In this document: positions 17,931 to 25,446 of the stretch, piece by piece
How positions within the stretch are numbered: position 1 is the stretch's first letter
Layout: every line of letters starts with the position of its first letter
Assembly: GCF_000175575.2 (NCBI RefSeq)
Contig: NZ_CP005986.1
Location: forward strand, 1,371,549 to 1,435,548
Length of the DNA stretch: 64,000 nt
Reading direction: 5' to 3'
Source: Acidithiobacillus caldus ATCC 51756
Lineage (GTDB): Bacteria > Pseudomonadota > Gammaproteobacteria > Acidithiobacillales > Acidithiobacillaceae
Program-made: the position numbers and the translations under genes
The notes under the pieces: generated by a model
Databases searched by the model: none
What the model was told of the DNA's origin: nothing
The model's input: only the letters and a program-made list of their open reading frames with translations

Positions 17931-18623
17931 ATGCGATTGGGATTGGTTATCGATCTGGACACCTGCGTGGGCTGTCACGCCTGCGCGGTGGCCTGCAAGG
18001 AATGGAATACCAGTGGCACCACGGGTGCGCTCACGGACTACCAGCCCTACGGGGCCAAGCCCTCGGGCGTGTGGTTCAACCGCATTCGCCACTACGAGAT
18101 CGGCGATTATCCCCACAATAAAACCATCAATTTCCCGATGTCGTGCATGCATTGCGAGAACGCGGAGTGCGTCACGGTGTGCCCGACGGGGGCGAGCTAC
18201 AAGCGCGCCGAGGACGGCATCGTGCTGGTGGACCAGAGCAAATGCATGGGCTGCAATTACTGCTCCTGGGCTTGCCCCTACGGCGCCCGTGAGCTGGATC
18301 GCGCCTCCGGCACCATGAAAAAGTGCACCCTGTGCATCGATCGTATCTACGACATGGAGATCCCGGAAGAAGAGCGACAGCCAGCCTGTGTGCTGACCTG
18401 CCCGGCGCACGCCCGTATGTTCGGCGATTTTGACGATCCCGAAAGCCCGGTGAGCCGGGCCGTGCGCGAGCGCGGCGGCTATCAGCTCATGCCCGAACTG
18501 AACTACAACCCCAGCAATCATTACCTGCCGCCGCGGGTGCACGCGCCCATCGACACCGAACGCATGCGCCAAAAGGGCTTGCGAGCGGTGAAGGACTGGA
18601 TCCATCGGGCGGTGGAACGTTAG
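17931..18623 (+). CDS. soeB: SoeB-like four-cluster ferredoxin subunit
   Basis: Electron-transfer subunit of about 230 aa with four [4Fe-4S] cysteine groups: CVGCHACAVAC, CMHCENAECVTVC, CMGCNYCSWAC and a final CTLC with later Cys. It would carry electrons from the molybdenum subunit to the membrane anchor. ATG 17931 (MRLGLV) is preferred because GGAGG lies 5 bases upstream; an in-frame ATG at 17919 overlaps that ribosome binding site. It is 60 bases behind soeA and 15 bases ahead of the anchor gene. DmsB/PsrB proteins have the same fold; context gives the Soe call. Confidence 0.75.
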   Translation: MRLGLVIDLDTCVGCHACAVACKEWNTSGTTGALTDYQPYGAKPSGVWFNRIRHYEIGDYPHNKTINFPMSCMHCENAECVTVCPTGASYKRAEDGIVLVDQSKCMGCNYCSWACPYGARELDRASGTMKKCTLCIDRIYDMEIPEEERQPACVLTCPAHARMFGDFDDPESPVSRAVRERGGYQLMPELNYNPSNHYLPPRVHAPIDTERMRQKGLRAVKDWIHRAVER

Positions 18624-18638
18624 TTCAGGAGCAATACT

Positions 18639-19577
18639 ATGCATCCGGCACTGGCAGTTATTTTTCTTACCTTGTTTTCGGGTGGGGGCTTTGGGCTGAT
18701 GGCACTAACCGCCATCGTCAACGATTTTCAGATCGACGGCGGACTCAATCCGTTACAGACCATGATCGCTTTGTTGGTGTCCTTGGCGTTCGTGAGTATC
18801 GGTCTGCTCTCCTCCACTGCGCACCTGGCCAATCCCAAGAATGCCTGGCGTGCCTTCACCCGCTGGCGAACGTCCTGGCTGGCGCGCGAGGGGGTGTTCG
18901 CGGTGGCCTATTATCCCTTTGCCATGCTCTACCTGATCTGGGTTTTTTTCACGGGGCATCCGGCCGCACTCCCGGGGCTGGTGCTCGCGAATATGGCGGC
19001 GTTGATCGGCCTGATCACCATCTTCTGCCAAGGCATGATCTATGCGGTACTGAGAACCATCCGGCAATGGAATACGCCGTTGGTCCCAGCCAACTTCTAC
19101 CTGATGGGCCTGGCCATCGGTGCCACCATTTTGGTCGCCATCCGGTGGGCCACGGGTAACCCAGCGCCGGCGCTTCTGGGCACGGCCGCAGCGCTCTTGG
19201 TCCTTTCCGCGGTCTTCAAGGGAATTTACTACTTTTGGATCAGCCGTCCCGCTGGGCCTACGATTCGCACGGCAACGGGATTCAATCGCCTGAATGTCCG
19301 GATCCTGGATCCCGGGCATACCTTTGGGACCTTCCTCACGGAAGAGTTCGGACATACCCTCGCCCCGGCAAGCGCGCACCGTATCAAGGCCCTCATGTAC
19401 ACGATCGCCTATGGGGTTCCCCTGATTCTGCTGGCGACGGTCGCGCAGAGTAATGCGGCGATACTCGCCATCCTTGCGGCGGTACTGGTGGTAGGGGGGA
19501 TTGGTATCGAGCGCTGGCTGTTCTTCGTCGAGGCCCAGCACGTGATCAACCTGTACCACGGACGGCAGCACTGTTGA
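18639..19577 (+). CDS. soeC: SoeC-like DmsC-family membrane anchor
   Basis: Inner-membrane anchor of 312 aa with about eight helices, beginning MHPALAVIFLTLFSGGGFGL, as in DmsC-family subunits, and ending with an RWLFFVEAQHVINLYH motif. It should pass electrons to quinone. The DmsC type, not NrfD type, supports SoeABC over polysulfide or thiosulfate reductase. CAGGAGC lies ahead of ATG 18639. It closes the three-gene enzyme set; accessory genes follow 27 bases later. Confidence 0.75.
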   Translation: MHPALAVIFLTLFSGGGFGLMALTAIVNDFQIDGGLNPLQTMIALLVSLAFVSIGLLSSTAHLANPKNAWRAFTRWRTSWLAREGVFAVAYYPFAMLYLIWVFFTGHPAALPGLVLANMAALIGLITIFCQGMIYAVLRTIRQWNTPLVPANFYLMGLAIGATILVAIRWATGNPAPALLGTAAALLVLSAVFKGIYYFWISRPAGPTIRTATGFNRLNVRILDPGHTFGTFLTEEFGHTLAPASAHRIKALMYTIAYGVPLILLATVAQSNAAILAILAAVLVVGGIGIERWLFFVEAQHVINLYHGRQHC

Positions 19578-19604
19578 GTCGCTTTAAGAGCCAGGAGAAA
19601 CATC

Positions 19605-20312
19605 ATGACTAGACGCATCACGCTTATAGGTGGCACGGGCTTTTTGGGCAAGCAGCTCTGTCGGGTACTCGCCGGCTCGGGCGATAGCGTTCTCGTCACC
19701 AGCCGCAACGTTGCGACACACCGCTCCGCCTTCGCCTCCTTTCCAGGAATTCAGCTCTGGCAAGTGGATCGATACGACGCGCTCACCCTGGCCGACCTGT
19801 GCCGTCGCTCCGACGTGATCGTGAATTTGGCCCACATCCACAAGGAGCAACACCGAAGCCGGATCGATCTGCCCCCGGCACGGCGGGGCGATTTTGAGGA
19901 GGTGTTCATCGAATTGCCGCGTCGACTGATCCATGCGGCAAGCGGTTGTGGTGGGCTGCATATCCTGCAGATCAGTTGCACCGGGGCGAGTCCGCTGTCG
20001 TCCTCGGGTAAACATCGTGCCCAGGGGTTGGGGGAGATCCTGATGGTGGAGGCGAGTCGAGACAGCCAGGCGCAGGGACATTTCACCTACCTCGACGGCC
20101 CCAAATTCGTGTGGGGCGATCGCCTGCACACCACGGTGTTACGCCTGCCCGATCTGAGTTCCGGCAATCTTGCGAGATTGGCCGGGGTGGTGGTGGATCG
20201 GCTCACGCCCCGATCCGAGGAGGTTGGGCGTATCCTCGAGGCTTCCCCAGAGGGTCGCGTGTCCGTGGTTTATCCCCGTACCTCGGCACAGCCGGTAGCC
20301 GCCCATGCGTAG
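19605..20312 (+). CDS. Short NAD(P)-binding (NDUFA9/NmrA-like) protein
   Basis: Rossmann-fold protein of 235 aa. The N-terminal nucleotide loop is ITLIGGTGFLGKQL, followed by VTSRN and NLAHIHKE. The catalytic YxxxK of true short-chain dehydrogenases is not apparent; FTYLDGPKFVWGD is the nearest segment. This resembles atypical NmrA/NDUFA9-like proteins, which often act as assembly or redox-sensing factors. It lies 27 bases behind soeC and overlaps the next DUF202 gene by 8 bases, so it belongs to the same operon. A role in maturation or regulation of the molybdoenzyme is inference. Confidence 0.65.
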   Translation: MTRRITLIGGTGFLGKQLCRVLAGSGDSVLVTSRNVATHRSAFASFPGIQLWQVDRYDALTLADLCRRSDVIVNLAHIHKEQHRSRIDLPPARRGDFEEVFIELPRRLIHAASGCGGLHILQISCTGASPLSSSGKHRAQGLGEILMVEASRDSQAQGHFTYLDGPKFVWGDRLHTTVLRLPDLSSGNLARLAGVVVDRLTPRSEEVGRILEASPEGRVSVVYPRTSAQPVAAHA

Positions 20313-20622
20313 GTTGCCGTACGACGACTTCAGTCGCGCGGAACTCATCTTGCGCGATTGGTTGGCCATGGATCGCACGGTGTTTGCGGGCACCCGGACC
20401 TTTCTCGGATATATCCGGGCAGTCGTTACGCTCGTGATCGCGACCACGATATTCGTGGCGGTTTTTCACCGGGAGGCCTGGGATGCGCTGGTGTATGTCG
20501 GCTTCCTGGTGGCGGCGGTACTGATGCTGGTGGGTGTCCTGCAGTACCGGGCGATTCGCCAGCACCATCGCGATCTGCAGGCGCTGGAACGCTGTGCAAA
20601 ACTGGACGCATCCGAACGATGA
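20305..20622 (+). CDS. DUF202 membrane protein 2
   Basis: Small membrane protein of 105 aa. The front part LILRDWLAMDRTVFAGTRTF then LGYIRAVVTL parallels the DUF202 protein at 14549, and two helices follow. It overlaps the preceding gene by 8 bases and the next DUF202 gene by 4 (ATGA), so translation is coupled. Function unknown. Confidence 0.72.
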   Translation: MRRLPYDDFSRAELILRDWLAMDRTVFAGTRTFLGYIRAVVTLVIATTIFVAVFHREAWDALVYVGFLVAAVLMLVGVLQYRAIRQHHRDLQALERCAKLDASER

Positions 20623-20999
20623 CGGCGAGCACTCACCGGTTTCGGCACCTGGATCGGCATCGGTGGCACATGCACCGCTATCCGGCCACGAAGCTCGTCC
20701 TGCGGGACTGGCTGGCGGCGGATCGCACCGCGGCCGGCAACCGGAGGACTTTCTACTCCTATTTACGCACGACGCTGGATTTCAACATCGCCGGGTTGGT
20801 GCTGATCCGCTTTTACGGGTACGGCTGGATCATCGTCCTGGGGGTGTGTTTTTTAGCGGCATCGGTGTTCTTGGCCGCTTACGCCGTGCATCGCTTTTTT
20901 ACGGTGCGCCGACACTATTTTCAATTCCAGCGGGAATTTGCCAACGCTTTTCCCGCATGTCTGGTGCGAGTGGATCATTCGGTCCAAGCTCAGAAGTAG
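20619..20999 (+). CDS. DUF202 membrane protein 3
   Basis: Membrane protein of 126 aa, start ATG 20619 in an ATGA overlap with the previous gene. After a His/Arg-rich N-terminus (HRFRHLDRHRWHMHRYP) comes LVLRDWLAADRTAAGNRRTF, then YLRTTLDF and two helices. It is the most divergent of the three DUF202 proteins. The extended His-rich N-terminus could bind a metal, but this is only a suggestion. Confidence 0.7.
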   Translation: MTASTHRFRHLDRHRWHMHRYPATKLVLRDWLAADRTAAGNRRTFYSYLRTTLDFNIAGLVLIRFYGYGWIIVLGVCFLAASVFLAAYAVHRFFTVRRHYFQFQREFANAFPACLVRVDHSVQAQK

Positions 21000-21018
21000 T
21001 CACACAGGAGATTAGGCC

Positions 21019-21345
21019 ATGCAGCATATCGATCACGCGCGTGCGGTAGAACGGGCCCGTGCCCTGAACTTGCACAGTCCCCTCGATGCCGCGTTTCTCG
21101 CCATTATGGAGCAGATAAGCCCAGTGAAGCCGCTGACCCTCGATGCGGCCGTGGCGGCGCTGGACAACGATCAGATCCTCGAATACGCCGCTTTTCTCTT
21201 TCAGAGCCGAACGCACGAGGATCTCGAGCGGCCTTGTCGCAGCCAACCCCCGAGCGCCGAGAGCGAGCGGGAGTGGCTGCTGACCGAGGATCAGGCGTGC
21301 CTCGCCCGGAAGATTGCTGCGGTGGCCAGCGACCTCGACAGCTAA
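21019..21345 (+). CDS. Unrecognised small protein in soe-like operon
   Basis: 108-aa soluble, acidic, helix-rich protein with no membrane segment or cysteine motif (one Cys in RPCRSQ, one in DQACLARK). ACAGGAGAT precedes ATG 21019 and the gene lies 19 bases behind the third DUF202 gene. I do not recognise the family. Co-location with soeABC-like genes and moaA suggests an accessory role. Confidence 0.6.
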   Translation: MQHIDHARAVERARALNLHSPLDAAFLAIMEQISPVKPLTLDAAVAALDNDQILEYAAFLFQSRTHEDLERPCRSQPPSAESEREWLLTEDQACLARKIAAVASDLDS

Positions 21346-21404
21346 TCCCGTCGTCCGTCACCGTGGTGCCCGATAGACCACATGGGGTGGTCAAAGGAGA
21401 AGTT

Positions 21405-21731
21405 GTGGCCTACTTTCGCATTCCAGAAGAGACCTCCCTTCTGGTCGATACGGTACTGACGCACTTTCAGCGCACGGCCGCCGAGGACACGCGGGTCGTT
21501 CTGATCTGCGTGGACGATGGTGTGCAGGTTGTCTGTGGGCAATCGCAAATCCGTCGCCTGGGAAACAGTACCTGGGACCACGTGCTCGCCGTCTACGATC
21601 GCGCCGTCCCCATCGAGTTCGTATGGGAGGATCTCGTGTACTTTCAGCAGCACCGGGAGCAGCGTGCACCGGCCAGCTCCAAGTCGCGCACGCCGGCTAC
21701 CGAGTCGGCCAGGGTGTTGGTGCATCCATGA
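21405..21731 (+). CDS. Unrecognised small protein, GTG start
   Basis: 108-aa protein starting at GTG 21405 behind AAAGGAGA. A longer open frame from 21234 exists but overlaps the previous gene and has no ribosome site. Segments RVVLICVDDGVQVVCG and WDHVLAVYDRAVPIEFVWED suggest an alpha/beta fold; a distant similarity to DsrE/TusD-type sulfur-relay proteins is possible but unproven. The stop overlaps the moaA start (ATGA). Confidence 0.55.
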   Translation: MAYFRIPEETSLLVDTVLTHFQRTAAEDTRVVLICVDDGVQVVCGQSQIRRLGNSTWDHVLAVYDRAVPIEFVWEDLVYFQQHREQRAPASSKSRTPATESARVLVHP

Positions 21732-22726
21732 GTTCCCTTCTGCGCGATGGCGTCGGCCGCTCCATCACCTATCTGCGGCTATCCCTTACCGAGCATTGCA
21801 ATTTCGCCTGTCGCTATTGCAGCCCCGAGGAGGGTAGCCCCTATTTTGCCGGCGCGGACCACCTGACACTCACCGAGTACGGACGACTACTCGCGATATT
21901 CGGCGGGCTCGGCGTTCAGCACGTAAGACTGACCGGCGGAGAACCCCTGATCTATCCCCGTCTGGCTGGCTTGCTGGAAATGCTTCCGACCTTGGCCATT
22001 CCCCAATGGAGTGTGAGTACCAACGGGGTCCTTTTGCCGCGGTGGGCGACGCCGTTGCGGGAGGCGGGCGTGCGCAAGGTCAATATCAGTCTCGACACCC
22101 TGGATCCGCAGCGCTTTGCCTGGTTGACCCGTGGCGGATCCTTGGCGAAGGCCTTGCACGGCATCGAGGCCGCTCTGGACGCTGGCTTTGATTCCGTGGC
22201 TATCAACGTCGTTCTGCTGGACGCACACAGTGTGACAGAATCGACCCGCATGGTGGAAACCTTTGTACCTCAGGGAGCGCAGGTACGTTTTATCGAGACG
22301 ATGCCACTCGGGCCCGCCGGGGTCGCGGCAATCCACGCCGATTCGCCTTCCGTCGACGCGGTGCGCGAAGCGCTGGAAAACCGGTGGGGGGCACTCGAAC
22401 CCGCACCCTCTCCAGACCATCACGGTCCAGCCACGTTCTATCGTTTGCGCCAGTGGCCTGGGATGGTGGGCTTCATCGCTCCGTGGAGCGCCGTGTTTTG
22501 CGATACCTGTAATCGCGTGCGGCTGACTGCCTCGGGACGCTTGCACTACTGTCTGGGGCAGGAGCGGGGTTTGGACCTGCGCGCCTTGCTGCGGTCCGGT
22601 GCCCAGGACGCGACCATCGCTCATGCGATTGCGGTGGGAATCGCCGCGGACAAACCGCAGCGGCACCACTTCCACGAAGACCTTCGACCCTCGCGCGCCG
22701 TGTACATGATGCAGCTTGGTGGCTGA
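21728..22726 (+). CDS. moaA: GTP 3',8-cyclase MoaA
   Basis: Radical-SAM enzyme of the first step of molybdenum-cofactor synthesis, 332 aa from ATG 21728. The SAM cluster motif CNFACRYC is near residue 24-31, LTGGEPL follows, and the C-terminal cluster motif CDTCNRVRLTASGRLHYC is present. The chain ends in Gly-Gly, as functional MoaA requires. The start overlaps the preceding gene by 4 bases. A moaA inside the operon of a molybdoenzyme suggests coordinated cofactor supply; no other moa genes are in the window. A strong terminator follows. Confidence 0.88.
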   Translation: MSSLLRDGVGRSITYLRLSLTEHCNFACRYCSPEEGSPYFAGADHLTLTEYGRLLAIFGGLGVQHVRLTGGEPLIYPRLAGLLEMLPTLAIPQWSVSTNGVLLPRWATPLREAGVRKVNISLDTLDPQRFAWLTRGGSLAKALHGIEAALDAGFDSVAINVVLLDAHSVTESTRMVETFVPQGAQVRFIETMPLGPAGVAAIHADSPSVDAVREALENRWGALEPAPSPDHHGPATFYRLRQWPGMVGFIAPWSAVFCDTCNRVRLTASGRLHYCLGQERGLDLRALLRSGAQDATIAHAIAVGIAADKPQRHHFHEDLRPSRAVYMMQLGG

Positions 22727-22748
22727 AATCCATGGTGTTGGGCCTATT

Positions 22749-22779
22749 GAGGACGTGGTATCTCGCGTCCTCTTTTTTT
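22749..22779 (+). terminator. Rho-independent terminator after moaA
   Basis: GAGGACG (22749-22755) pairs with CGTCCTC (22766-22772), 10-base loop, followed by seven T. It ends the soe-moaA transcription unit. Confidence 0.9.
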
Positions 22780-22823
22780 AGCGGGGACGCTGCGTTGACG
22801 GCGATACGGAAAGGGTACAGCAC

Positions 22824-23033
22824 ATGAGCGTCGATTGGCCCTTGATCCTGGTGGTCATGGGGATCGCCAGCATCATCCTCATCGGTTTTGTGGTCTTCCT
22901 GCGGGTGGAGGCGCGCGGCCACCGCGGGCGGGAAAAGGCCCTGCTGATCTGGATCGAGGGGATTAGCGCTGGCCTATTTTTGGGGTTGATCGGGCTGTCC
23001 ATTTGGGTGCTCGGTCATACCGCCTTGCTGTGA
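22824..23033 (+). CDS. Small two-helix membrane protein
   Basis: 69-aa protein: a helix at about residues 6-26, a basic loop (RVEARGHRGREK), and a second helix at about 43-63. AAAGGG lies ahead of ATG 22824. It is placed between a terminator and the LysR gene, 22 bases before the latter, so it is probably co-transcribed with it. Family not recognised; small oxidase or transporter subunits have this form. Confidence 0.55.
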   Translation: MSVDWPLILVVMGIASIILIGFVVFLRVEARGHRGREKALLIWIEGISAGLFLGLIGLSIWVLGHTALL

Positions 23034-23055
23034 TTGGAACGACAGGATAATACGA

Positions 23056-23955
23056 ATGGAACACTTGGATCCCGAACTGCTGCTTACGTGGGCTAAGGTG
23101 GCGCGAGCCGGAAACCTCAAAGCCGTCAGTCAGCAACTCTTCATCTCCCAACCCGCGTTGTCGCACCAGATGCGCAAGCTACAGGACTGGTTTGAGGAGC
23201 CCTTATATCAGCGCACGACCCATGGGATCGAGCCGACCGTCATTGGACGAAGACTGCAACGGATCGGTGAACAGATCGAAGCCCTGATCCAGGAGGCGCG
23301 CCTGCTGCGTCAGCATACCCACGATCTGATCCTGGGAAATCTCAAGATCCTCGCAAGCCAAACGAACGCCGAGTTCATTCTGCCTCGCCTCATCAGCGCG
23401 TTTCATGAGGCCTATCCTGCCGTGAACGTGGAGTTGACGACGGTCAATAGCCGCGAAGCATGGGCGAACCGGGCCGAAGCCGATCTGGTGTTCTTAGAAA
23501 ACTCGCAGAACGTCTTGAAGCCACCGGCCGAGTGGCAACAAGACCATCTGATCGAGACCGAGATCGTCCTGATCGCGCGACCGGATCATCCCCTCGCGCA
23601 GCAGGATGTGGTGGCATTGGACGTTCTGCGCGAAGAGACGATTGTTTGGAGAGAGGAGGGGTCGGGCATACGCGAACACGCCCTGAATGCTCTGCACCAG
23701 CAAGGGATCTTCCCCGAGGTGCACTACGCACTCAGCGGCCTGTCCGCAGTTCGCGATGCCGTACGGTACGGTTTGGGAGTCGCCTTTGCGTCGGCTCTGG
23801 TCTCCCCGCATCAGCAGCAGGATCTTGCCGTCATCCGCCTCTGTCCGGCTATTCCCCATACCTTGAGCATGGTCTATCGCACCCCCGGAAGTACTGCCTT
23901 GGAAGCCTTTGTCCATAAAACTCACGAACTGCTGATGGGCTATAAATCGGCCTAG
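23056..23955 (+). CDS. LysR-family transcriptional regulator
   Basis: 299-aa regulator. N-terminal helix-turn-helix: LLTWAKVARAGNLKAVSQQL, then FISQPALSHQMRKLQ. The C-terminal substrate-binding domain runs from about residue 92. It resembles CysB/NhaR-type LysR proteins in general shape, but I cannot assign a subgroup. It follows the soe-moaA block on the same strand, so it may control that block; the dyad at 14929-14960 is a candidate site. Effector unknown, possibly a sulfur compound. Confidence 0.8.
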   Translation: MEHLDPELLLTWAKVARAGNLKAVSQQLFISQPALSHQMRKLQDWFEEPLYQRTTHGIEPTVIGRRLQRIGEQIEALIQEARLLRQHTHDLILGNLKILASQTNAEFILPRLISAFHEAYPAVNVELTTVNSREAWANRAEADLVFLENSQNVLKPPAEWQQDHLIETEIVLIARPDHPLAQQDVVALDVLREETIVWREEGSGIREHALNALHQQGIFPEVHYALSGLSAVRDAVRYGLGVAFASALVSPHQQQDLAVIRLCPAIPHTLSMVYRTPGSTALEAFVHKTHELLMGYKSA

Positions 23956-24129
23956 CTGAGCCAAAAGCCCGGATGACGAAAGAAACACGCTGGCCCTGGG
24001 GCGGAACGGCACGACAGATATTCGCGCAGAGAATGGCGAGTTTCAATCTTAGCATTTGTCGGCCACGCGAAAAGAGTCTAGTGTTCATTTCGGTATCTTA
24101 ACCATCGGAATGCACGCTTGGAGGCTATC

Positions 24130-24261
24130 GTGAAATCGCTTATCGCCGTTGCCGCACTACTTACCGTCAGCTCTGTTGCCTATGCGGACATTACCACCAG
24201 TCCAACCATGCCGTATGGTGGACCCATCGGTCAAGACCAAAAACAGGTCAGTTTAAGCTAG
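24130..24261 (+). pseudogene. Secreted protein truncated by IS3 remnant
   Basis: GTG 24130, behind TTGGAGG, opens a 43-residue frame starting MKSLIAVAALLTVSSVAYAD, a clear signal peptide with cleavage after YA. It then runs on for about 22 residues and stops inside the IS3 remnant. The original gene was evidently cut by the insertion; its remainder is not seen in the window. Confidence 0.6.
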
Positions 24262-25360
24262 TGCTGGCGTCCTCATTCGCAGCGGATTGGCGCTGCCCCA
24301 CGACCTCCTCGATGACCTTTCGGTCCGCTTTTGGATACTTGTCCACAATACAGGCACCACCGCCCTGCCCAGTCCGATAGACGAGATCGGGAGTGGCGTA
24401 GCCCAGCGATTGATGGGGGCGAAGGGTATTGTAGTGCTCGAAATACTCGGTAAGCCCTATCAACAACTCCGGCACACCCGCGTAGGCCTTCAGGTAGATG
24501 TCCTCGTACTTCACGGATCGCGCTCCACAAAGACATTGTCCAAGGCTCGGCCACGCCCGTCCATGCTGATCCTCACATCGTGGGCCTTGAGCACGCCGAC
24601 GAAGGCCTCGCTGGTGAACTGGCTGCCTTGATCCGAATTGAAGATCTCCGGGGCTCCGTAACGCTGTAGCGCTTCTTCCAGGCAATCGACACAAAAGGCC
24701 GTGTCCATCGTGTTGCTGATTCTCCAGCTCAAGACCTTGCGGCTATACCAGTCCATGATGGCGACCAGGTAGACAAACCCCTGCTTCAGCCGAACGTACG
24801 TGATATCCGTGCTCCACACCTGCCCAGGCCGCTCAATCACTAAGCCCCGCAGCAGGTAGGGATAGACCTTGTGCTCGGGGTGTGGCGTGCTGGTATGTGG
24901 CCCTGGCGCCATGCCCGCGAGACCCATCTGGCGCATCAACCGCTGCACCCGCTTGCGATTGACCAGGAAGCCCAGGTTCCGCAAGCAGACCGTCATCCTG
25001 CGGCTCCCAAAATAGGGGGTCTCCGTATACAAGGCATCGATGGCGTTCATGAGCTCAACATCCTCCGCGTTGGGCTTCACCGCTTTACGCTGAGCATAAA
25101 TCGTGGCCCTGGCCACCCCAGCCAACTCACATTGCCGACGCAATGAGATCTGGCCGTGCCGCGCAATCCAGCCCCTACGCACCCCTACTGGGAAAGCCCC
25201 GACTTTTTTTGAGCCAGTCCAGCTCAACCTTGAGACGCCCGATCTCGCTATACAGATGCTCTGGGTCACTCTGAGCATCCACGCGCCGCGGTCCCCGCTT
25301 GCCGTCAAACAGCGAGCCCGCCTGTTCCTGGATGTGGTGGCCAGGCATTCAGACATAATT
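24248..25360 (-). pseudogene. IS3-family element remnant (orfA 3' part, frameshifted orfB)
   Basis: orfB (about 24248-25205) encodes an rve-type integrase: QVWSTDITYVRLKQGFVYLV, IMDWYSRKVLSW and FNSDQGSQFTSEAF are the usual IS3 blocks, including two catalytic Asp. Near 24515 a loss of a few bases in FVER|RSVKYEDIYL shifts the frame, so the C-terminus with the last catalytic region is read separately. orfA survives only as its 3' part (SLFDGKRGPRR, then EHLYSEIGRLKVELDWL) to about 25345. The 5' half of orfA and the left inverted repeat are missing. The element is inactive. Confidence 0.85.
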
Positions 25361-25446
25361 TCTTTTGGATAGAGAGGTCCACTACAGGAGTGTAGCGAGC
25401 GGCTGCTTACGCTGCAAACCACCCATTCATGCACCAGAGCGTACTG

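Noticed and set aside
15006-19577. Polysulfide, thiosulfate or sulfur reductase (Psr/Phs/Sre) for the three-gene enzyme
   Set aside because: No Tat signal on the large subunit and a DmsC-type rather than NrfD-type anchor; SoeABC fits better, though substrate remains unproven.
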